Origin: Viola odorata
Taxonomy: Eukaryota > Streptophyta > Magnoliopsida > Malpighiales > Violaceae
Direction of reading: 5' to 3'
Assembly: GCA_963691705.1 (NCBI GenBank)
Contig: OY829538.1
Span: 33,128,836 to 33,192,835, forward strand
Length of the DNA: 64,000 bases
Shown: positions 57,040-64,000 of the stretch, piece by piece
How positions within the stretch are numbered: the first letter of the stretch is position 1
How the letters are laid out: every line of letters begins with the position of its first letter
The notes under the pieces: model-generated
Told to the model about the DNA's origin: nothing
The model's input: the letters and a program-made list of their open reading frames with translations, nothing else
Databases searched by the model: none
Program-made: the position numbers and the translations under genes

Positions 57040-57893
57040 TGATATGGTCCGGCCTAGTGTAAGTAAGCCGAATGATATATAGAGCTTGAGAGGATCTAGC
57101 CAATGGAGTTAACAGCAAGATTTGAATGGAGAAACAAGAGGTTCACACTCAAGACACGGATTTGCAGCGGAATTAGATTAGGAAAGGAAGAAACAATGTT
57201 ACCCGGATGGATGATTGTTGCTAGATGGATGGTTAGGAAGCAATGAACAAATGCATAACTTGTAGAATATCAACCCAGAACAGCAAGCCAACATACAAGT
57301 AGATTTCAGTCACCAAAAGGAAGTAGTTTGATTACAAGATAATTTCCCGGAGGAAGATTGGGAGGAGTGTTCTCTACTCAAGCAATCTTTCTCCAAGAAC
57401 AAGTGTTGAGTTTAGGGACCTAGGTGATAGATTAAGGAGTGCTCTCAACTTACAAAATATCACTCAAAGTCTAAAAACTAAGGTCTGCAAGAAGAGAAGC
57501 AAAAACTATTTATAGGTACAACAAAAGAAAGGCTTGAAAGCCTAAAATCCGTGTGGGTCTGATGTTTGGCGGCATGCCGCCCCGCAAGAGATGGCTCTAG
57601 CGGTATGCCGCTACATTCGCTTGGAGTGTTGCAATTTAATTAAATTCGGAGCGGCATGCCGCTCCGAAGAGTGCTGCTCTGGCGGCATGCCGCCAGGTAC
57701 CATTCTTCCCATATCTTTGTCCTCGTGAAGAGTTACGTGTACAGCCTTGGGGTGAACTTGGATACACTCTTTCCCTCTCAATTCATCTTCAAACCATACG
57801 GACAAACCTCTTGCTTTGCTCCGTGTGATCGGACCTTGAGGTAACATACCTTGAATGTCAAGTTTGGCTTTCGAGGGGTCCGTGATCATATCA
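57040..57893 (-). mobile_element. 5' LTR of E
   Basis: 854 bp. Palindromes at 57568-57581, 57599-57612, 57647-57666 (perfect, 20 bp) and 57679-57696 (perfect, 18 bp). One base more than the 3' LTR near 57800 keeps the LTR-coded frame open for longer (57889-57611). Confidence 0.9.
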
Positions 57894-57932
57894 ACTATGG
57901 TGGAGGATGATGATGCTGGATCCCAAGCTTGA

Positions 57933-58409
57933 TTGTCGGTCGTCGCAGTCCTATCTTTTTTTTCTCTTTGTATGAATGTATGCCCAGGTGTTAGGTCATA
58001 AATGAATAAATAAAACGTCTTTCTTTATTGGAGTCATAGTTTTTTGCAATGTGCCAGTGGACATTTCGGTTGATTGCCACATCAGCCCAACTGAAAAGGA
58101 GTCCGTCCTTGGTTGGACACTAGTAACGGTTATCCTCGCGAACCATTCTGCATTAATTTCGCGCCGCCTCTTCAGTATCAACAGATTGGGCGGTTTTTTG
58201 GTGCTCATCGATCAGGGAGAAACTCCAATAGGCGTGATCACAAGATCCGATTCTGTGATTAAGATTGTTTCCAGAACGCATCAATTCTCTCAAAAGTTAT
58301 GCGAGGAGATGGAAAGACTCCTCCTCCACGGTTATTTAATGGGATTTCCTCTCCCTTTTTCTGTTCATCTTCTTCTTCATATTTTCCTGTCAAAATCATT
58401 TGTGGTTTC
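57933..58409 (+). other. Spacer between aORF1 and aORF2 of G
   Basis: Contains AATAAA-like signals at about 58005-58015, probably the 3' end of aORF1, and the TATA-like box TATTTAAT (58333-58340) of aORF2. No gene. Confidence 0.45.
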
Positions 58410-58733
58410 ATGGCCGATTCATGCTCTTTAAACCTTGCTGAACGCGGTTCTCCCCTAACTCCTCCAACCTCACCAGATTCTGGCAATCCTCCTTCACCCT
58501 CATGCCTAAAGAGGCAACCTCCTCGTTGTAAAAATCGTAAGAGGTCGAAGAAAGGAAGGGCTTCGAAGACGGTCGACCCGTTTCCTTACTTTGACATCCC
58601 ACCTGTTCGGAAGGTTGACGCACTGTTTCCTCACATCGATCGTTTCATGGAAAGGAGTTCCGCCAGCGATATTGGTGCTGCTACCACGGCCTCTGCTGCC
58701 AAAGGAGGGCCAAGCTCGCTAGAACTAGGCTAG
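58410..58733 (+). pseudogene. aORF2 of G
   Basis: Frame of 107 codons, start ATG 58410. It shares with F the start 'MADS', the 'PPTSPDS' segment and a basic patch ('KNRKRSKKGRASK'). A TAG at 58731 ends it early. The following bases still encode the 'EPFP' and acidic end seen in F, so the stop is a mutation. Confidence 0.5.
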
Positions 58734-59315
58734 AAGGGGCACGTTGGGGAACCTTTTCCGGCTAGTGTCGAGGAGTTTCCATCCTCGGATGGGTAATACT
58801 GCTATTGGTCTTCCTATTGGCCTGACGATGATTAATTTTACATACCGTGCCTTTCTGTAGATGTTGTATGGCTTTTTTTTGTTTCTCTCCTTTCTTAGTC
58901 GCCCTTCTGCGTTAACTCCTTCCGCACTTGATTAGTTATCACTGAGAAGTTGGCTGTCGCTTGATGTAACCGTTCTGTCAGCCTTCAGTCAGTAGCTGTC
59001 TTTCTTCGAAGATAAAAATGCTTGGTCATAAATATCATTATGTGGTTTTTCCATGTGTCATTTTCTGCTTTGCACGCGTCTCATTTTTACAGGCTGTTGG
59101 GTACTCAGGTCAACCTTTAAAAGGGAACAACTGTTTTCTTTTAACACTTTTGCTCGCGCTTTGAAATTTTTCCCCATCATCCTCTTTTTTCTGCTTCTTC
59201 TTTTATTCGAAGAAAAGTTCTTCAACTGCTCATTGGTGCCGGCGGTCTGCGCACTGCTTTCTCATTCCAGGTATTTCGCTCCATCTTCCTCAGATTTTCT
59301 TCTCATTGGTTCATT
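58734..59315 (+). other. Spacer between aORF2 and aORF3 of G
   Basis: Contains the TATA-like TTTAAAAGG (59116-59124) of aORF3. A CT-rich leader follows. No other gene is seen. Confidence 0.4.
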
Positions 59316-61314
59316 ATGCATATGACTAGAGATCATAGGGGTCCTCAAATGCCTATAGACCCAGAAATCGAGAGAGCACCCAGTCTCTTTACTTGTGAAA
59401 TGGTTCTGAAAGCTGCGTTGGAGGGTCAGGGTATCACCTTTCCTCCTGGTTATTCCGTTAGAGTTCCTGAGGTGGGTCAGCGGCTTCATGACCCCTTGTC
59501 CAAGAGTGATAGGATGGTCTATTTTAAGATGTTCCTTTATGGTTTTCATTTTCCCATTCATGAGTCTGTAAAGAAGTTGCTGCGTCAGTACGATATCGAC
59601 CCAGCACAGATAACCCCTTCCTCCTGGTGTGGAATTTATGCCTTTCTTCGCGCTTACGAATTGCAGAGCATATTTACTCCGTCTATCAATTTATTCTGCA
59701 AATTTTTTAGCCTCAAGTGTCGCGACTGTTTGGTTGATATCGCCCCGAGGTGGAATGACGTATTCGTGTAGTCGTTCTGGGAGAGGTTTCAGGGCTATGA
59801 GGGAACTATAGCGGATTAGAAAAGTGGCTTCTTCATTGTTAGACTGCCTTTCCGCCCTTGGCCTAGGGGCTTTAACCACGGGCTTGTCGATTCTGCCTGG
59901 GTAAACCCAATAGTGCTGTCTAGGGATGAGTTACGTCAGGCTAGCGCCCTGCTAGAAATAAATTTCTCCTTCCGCATCTGAGAGTTTGCCTTGTACCGGC
60001 TTATGACAGAGTGTATTATAGGTGAGTTTCTTTCTTTGTGTTATCGTTTCGGCTTGCTCATTACTCTAACATGTCTTGGTGGCAGATGATACTGAAGATC
60101 AACCGCCTGGAAGGGATGACACTCCTTTAAACGTGACACCGCTTCAAACACTACCGGCCTCTCCACAGCCCGAGAGTTCCAACAGTAAAACCATTCCACC
60201 AAGAAAGAGGAGGACTAAGAGAGTTGTCGCGAGAGGGCACGATATTCCTACTCGGGCCTCTAGTTTTCTTGACAATTGGCTACCGTACCGAAGCAAGAAA
60301 AAGACCACGAGCCGACCTAAAACTAAGGTTGCTGAGAGCGATAGTGAGGACATGGATATCGAGACAGAACTTCTCCATGCTTCCGCGGTGCAATGGAAGA
60401 AACTCAGAGTTGAGAGAACCGCTCAAGCTGCTGGGATTTCCTCAAAGAAAGTTGATGAAATCCCACTCACGAGCGTCAACACTTCTACCGTGGTGAGTAC
60501 TTCTTAAGCGACAAAGGTTATTGAGGCATCAACGAACACTCCCCCCGAGGTCGCTAAAACCCCATCGATGCCAGACTTGCCTCCGCCGACTGGTGTCCCT
60601 GACTCTCCCATTTCCTTTTATATTCCTGACGTGGGCGCACGGATTCCCGACCCGGGCATTCCTTCCAACCTTCCAACAAGGAGTCCTCAACCGTTACTCT
60701 TCACATCCATTTCTGGCCTCGGTGATTCTGTCAAAAGTTGCTCTCCTCCTTTTGTCGCCAACCTTTCTCCTCAAGGCTCCCAAGAGGTAGTTTCTTCTTA
60801 CCGACTAAATCTGTCCACCTTTGGTACTAGCAGACTTCGTACTCTGGGAATATCAGATTCGTTATCGCGAGAGCAGCCGATAGGCTCCCTGGTGGGCGAG
60901 ATATTTGGCTCTCCCAAAGCTAAGGAGGAATTATTGCGGCTTCCCCCCGATATCCAACGTGCGCGGGTTCTGAATAACGCTCTTACTAGCTTCCGCGAAA
61001 TGCATTTTTTTCTCGGGGCTCATGGTGACAAACTTCGGGGTTCCCCCGGCTCAAAGGAGCAGTTAGATGCCGCCCTGACCAAGGTGACGGAGCTGAATCA
61101 GCTTCAAAGTCGTACCCAGGCAGAGCTGAATGATTGTCACGCCGAGTTTGCAAGAGAAAAATCAAAGGGGAAGGCCAAAGTGGAACTTTTGGAAGCGGAA
61201 TTGGCGGTGGCTAAGGTTGAGTTGGTGGCGACTGACAAAAGAAACTCTTTCCTTCGTGAAGAGATATCGGCTCGCGATGCGGATCTGGTGAAGGTTTATT
61301 CAAAGATGATCTAG
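59316..61314 (+). pseudogene. aORF3 of G: antisense gene with one intron
   Basis: Exon 1 59316-60021 (706 nt, the same length as in F), intron 60022-60085, exon 2 60086-61314. The frames join correctly. Exon 1 has the same domain as in F ('FLYGFHFPIHESVKKLL', 'QITPSSWCGIYAFLRAY'). Exon 2 has 'SSFLDNWLPYRSK', a Ser/Pro-rich part and a coiled coil ('ELNDCHAEFAREKSKGKAK'). Stops: TAG 59769-59771, TAG 59817-59819 (shared with F), TGA near 59979 and TAA 60505-60507. Confidence 0.6.
60022..60085 (+). other. Intron of aORF3 (G)
   Basis: 64 nt, GTGAGTTTC...GGTGGCAG, phase 1, same position as in F. Confidence 0.65.
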
Positions 61315-62021
61315 GCGTTCCCATGATCAGATAAAGTTGACGCCAGAGAGGACTTTACTTCTTGCATTTCTCCCATCGATCTTTGGCTTGATTCAGTTTG
61401 TAATAATCGATGACGCTTGTCATGTATCATTATCTATAATTCTTTCTTGAACCACAAATAATCTTTATTCTGCTTTTTTACGTTATCTCGTCAGCTACTA
61501 GTTCGATTATCGCCCAATTGTGTTATCTCAATCATCGCGTCATCGCGTCATCGCGTCATCGCGTCGTCGTGTCAGCATGCCATTGCGTCTGTCTTGTTTT
61601 GAAAATCGATTCTACTTTTCAGAGCATTAAATGCTCAGGATTTCCTCATTAATGCAAAGAGGAGTCATGATGATCCGAAAGACACGTGTCAACTCGTAAG
61701 GGCGCCAAGAGTTAGCGTGCCCTAGGAATTGATGAGATCAAAGCGTCTTCTCACTTCTTAAGAATCGTACTCATTACCTACGCCTGTTCCTTGAGACGTC
61801 ACAATGACTGTTACAACCGTCGCTTTACTTGGCTTCTGAGGCAATAAAACCTAACACTTATTTCTTTTTTCCACTTTTGTCATTTTACTCTCTCCATATC
61901 CTTCTGAGTCGGCTTCTATTTCTCCTTTTCATTGTCTGGGTGTTCAGAGCTCCTCTTCTTAGAAAGGTATTTCTCGTTTGTTTTTGTCGTCTTCTTCATC
62001 TTTTTACCCTTTATTTCTGTC
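61315..62021 (+). other. Spacer between aORF3 and aORF4 of G
   Basis: Contains an 8-bp microsatellite (TCATCGCG, four units, about 61532-61566) and the TATA-like box AATAAAA at 61843-61848. No gene. Confidence 0.5.
61532..61566. repeat. TCATCGCG microsatellite
   Basis: Four tandem 8-bp units followed by degenerate 'gtcgtcgtgtc'. Confidence 0.75.
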
Positions 62022-62725
62022 ATGGCTAGAACTCGTCATTCTGAGTCTAAATCTGTTGACGAGGAAAAGATTGAGAATACCGTTAGTAGCATTACTTCTT
62101 TAACCGCTCTCAATGAGCATCTAGCCGATCATCATGCTAATATTCCTGAGGGTTATACGGTCTCCGTTGCCCCTGAATCATTACACCTGAATAGCGTCTT
62201 AATCGGTAAACGCAGGGTTCTATATGCCTAGATGTTTTGTTATGGTTTCTGGATTCCCGTTGATCCCTTTATAAAACAATTGCTTACTGCTCTTGATTTG
62301 AATCCTGTTCAGCTAACCCCAAACGCATATTGTTGTGTTTATGCCTTTCTAGAATTTTGCAAGTACAAAGTGATTTAACTCTCCTTCCCTTTTGCTGCTT
62401 AAGTCCCTTTTCAAACTGTACAGTCGTCAGGGTGTGATAGCGATATCGCCCCGTTATGACGATGACTCGCTTAAAAACTTCACTTGAAAACTCCTTCACC
62501 TTGAGTCTTCCATTGAAGATTGGAAAAAGGAATTTTTTGTTATTGACCTTCCTGGCCCTTGGTGGCGATCTGGTTTTAATCAAGACGTCAAGGATAGTGC
62601 CTGGGGTTGGCGGGGGACACTTCGCCAGCCTGAGCGAGGCTGGCTGGACAAACTACTCTAGTTGGAAATCAGCGTTCATACTCGCAATTTGGCATGCGGG
62701 ATGGACATCCAAACTTGCATCAGAC

Positions 62726-62795
62726 GTGAGTGTTGCGTTATTTTCTTCGTTATCATAGTCTATACTAACGCTAACTTTATCTCATGATTATGTAG
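62726..62795 (+). other. Intron 1 of aORF4 (G)
   Basis: 70 nt, GTGAGTGTTGCG...ATTATGTAG, phase 1; same length and position as in F. Confidence 0.7.
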
Positions 62796-63148
62796 CGACT
62801 GATCCCAACCAGAAGCCCGAGAGCATCAGGAAAAGGTTGAGAAGGGCTCAACTAAGGAGGGAAAAAGAAGAAGATGTTGCCACTGCTGCAGCCGCGGTTA
62901 ATCTGACTGTACCACCTGTCACTACCGTGAGTCTCATCCAGGCGTCTTCTTCCCCGGTTGGTGAGGAATCCACTACTATCCCTCTTGGTGTTCCTGCCGT
63001 GTCTGTTGCCGCCTACCCTGTTCAGGCATCTTCCTCTAAGGTTCCAACAAAGGGAAAGAAAAAGAAAAGGATAAGAAGTGTTGCCGCTCTCACTCCATCT
63101 CCGGACGCGGCGGCTTCCTCTAAAGCGCCTGTTAACAATATCGTTGTT

Positions 63149-63251
63149 GTAAGTGTTTCTTTCATAAATGCGTCATCTCACCCATTGCCTTTTAATGTCA
63201 TTTTTGCGTTTTCTTTTACTTTCTTATCCCTCGCTTCATTTTCCTTTGTAG
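63149..63251 (+). other. Intron 2 of aORF4 (G)
   Basis: 103 nt, GTAAGTG...CCTTTGTAG, phase 0; same position as in F (94 nt). Confidence 0.65.
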
Positions 63252-64000
63252 GACACCACTACTGCTTCCCCTCTTGCATCCCCAACAAACAGTATGAACT
63301 TGGGCCACATACTGGATCGTCCTGCGAAGAGGGCCCGGCCTGACGTGGGGGGCGCGAGTTCGCTGACTGGTCACGCTGATACCGGGGGGAACACAATGTC
63401 ACCTTTGATTCCACGATGCCTTCTGGGGATCAATCTTCTGATTTTCTTGGGGTCATTGGTGGTTCAGGGCCCTTCGAGTCCTCACCGCATTCCTTTGACA
63501 CCTCAGTTCCTCCCTTTTCCAGTGGTTTGGGTTTCAGCGAAGATTTGTCTAGTTTCTCGCCTCACGGTTCCTTTGGGCTTCACGGGGGTACTTCTTCTCA
63601 CCAACCTCCATCTCCTTCTACCTTGATTTTTATTCCTTCTGGCACCCCGATGCTTCGGCACTTTGGGGGAGGGGTTGTCGCGCCTCACCTCATGGCCGAT
63701 CTGAGCTCGATGGGCGAATCCGGTCCTGTCACTCATCAGGTTGACCTATCCAAACTGCGTAGTTCTGGGTTTCCGGCTGTTGGGGGATATAGTTCCATCG
63801 AAGTTTCTTCTCTCTTGGCTTCTTATGCACTAACATCCCGTGAAGAGCAGGAGGCATTCCTCTCTCGATCCGCGGACGAGCAGGTAAACTCGTTGCGCTC
63901 CAAGCTCTTTACTTATTTCTCTGAGTTTCATTACTGGGAGGAGCATATGTCACGTAAGGTCGCTTCCCTTTCCGCCTCCTTAGACGGGCTTTCTAAGGAG

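Larger units (their letters stand above)
50123..57893 (-). mobile_element. Element E: chromovirus-like Ty3/gypsy retrotransposon
   Basis: 7771 bp on the minus strand with LTRs of 852 and 854 bp and a perfect 5-bp target duplication ACTAT (50118-50122, 57894-57898). About 14 differences between LTRs by eye. It has the same plan as D: the same primer-binding-site variant, gag, pol running into the 3' LTR, and similar polypurine tract. It is the most complete element in the window. Confidence 0.9.
49773..57932 (+). pseudogene. aORF1 of G, split by element E
   Basis: Antisense gene of G, coded on the plus strand. The frame from 49773 gives a Leu-rich, probably helical protein ('MDGLTKNFLISKTHTLKNL', 'SFLENVLIKTPEDVLEL'). 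A TAG at 50022-50024 interrupts it. The same frame continues to the E insertion at 50122 and resumes after the ACTAT duplication at 57899, ending at TGA 57930-57932. Total about 128 codons without E. AATAAA-like signals follow at about 58005-58015. No known function. Confidence 0.5.
24825..64000 (-). mobile_element. Element G: Tat-type retrotransposon, split by F and E
   Basis: G is on the minus strand. Visible parts: 3' LTR (25342-24825), 55 bp of internal 3' end (25397-25343), then after F the segment 49634-50122, then after E 57899-64000. The visible internal part is the antisense gene cassette, coded on the plus strand. The pol genes and 5' LTR would lie beyond 64000. The link between the 3' LTR and the rest is inferred from the F target duplication (GCTTC/GCTTT) and from matching cassette order in F. 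Confidence 0.7.
62022..64000 (+). pseudogene. aORF4 of G: antisense gene with two introns, runs off the window
   Basis: Exon 1 62022-62725, intron 62726-62795 (70 nt), exon 2 62796-63148, intron 63149-63251, exon 3 63252 onward. Exon 1 has 'MARTRHSESKSVDEEK' and the domain of aORF4 in F. Exon 2 is basic, ending with 'KGKKKKRIRSVAALTPSPD'. Exon 3 includes 'NLGHILDRPAKRARP' and, near the window end, 'REEQEAFLSRSADEQVNSLRSK', as in F. Breaks: TAG 62229-62231, one inserted T near 62376, and a frame change in exon 3. Confidence 0.6.

Overview
The window looks like repeat-dense plant nuclear DNA, most likely eudicot and heterochromatic. I recognise no host gene, rRNA or tRNA. Almost everything is Ty3/gypsy LTR retrotransposon, inserted one inside another.

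The right three quarters can be read as a stack. The oldest layer is H (13436-24824, minus strand), an Athila-type element with a tRNA-Asp primer-binding site, gag, pol, an env-like remnant and a 1.6 kb 3' LTR. Its 5' LTR is broken at 24824 by G, a minus-strand Tat-type element running from 24825 past the window end. G is split twice: by F (25398-49628, plus strand, a second Tat-type element) and by E (50123-57893, minus strand, chromovirus-like, target duplication ACTAT). F is in turn split inside the G-tract of its 5' LTR by D (25550-34027, minus strand, chromovirus-like, 1026-bp LTRs, duplication GGGGG). LTR divergence counted by eye fits this order: about 3.4% for H against 1.4-1.6% for D and E.

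The most interesting content is in the long 3' parts of F and G. Between pol and the 3' LTR each carries the same four genes (called aORF1 to aORF4 here) on the strand opposite to pol. Each gene has a TATA-like box at a matching distance from its ATG in both copies. aORF3 and aORF4 also have introns at matching positions and phases, and their exon frames join correctly when spliced. aORF3 and aORF4 resemble each other and the family called putative gypsy-type transposon (Transposase_28). The cassette is carried in F on the minus strand (48155-41471) and in G on the plus strand (49773-64000).

The left part (1-13435) is older debris. A large inverted repeat (1-1580 against 4024-6420) flanks an internally deleted minus-strand gypsy element (K). 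A 1.3 kb palindrome made of two head-to-head LTRs lies at 7116-8408. Athila-type LTR and gag pieces (J) follow up to about 13 kb, then a short acidic open frame of unknown origin.

Most coding regions are broken by in-frame stops, frameshifts or insertions. E is the best preserved: its 1223-residue pol frame is open and all catalytic residues are visible.
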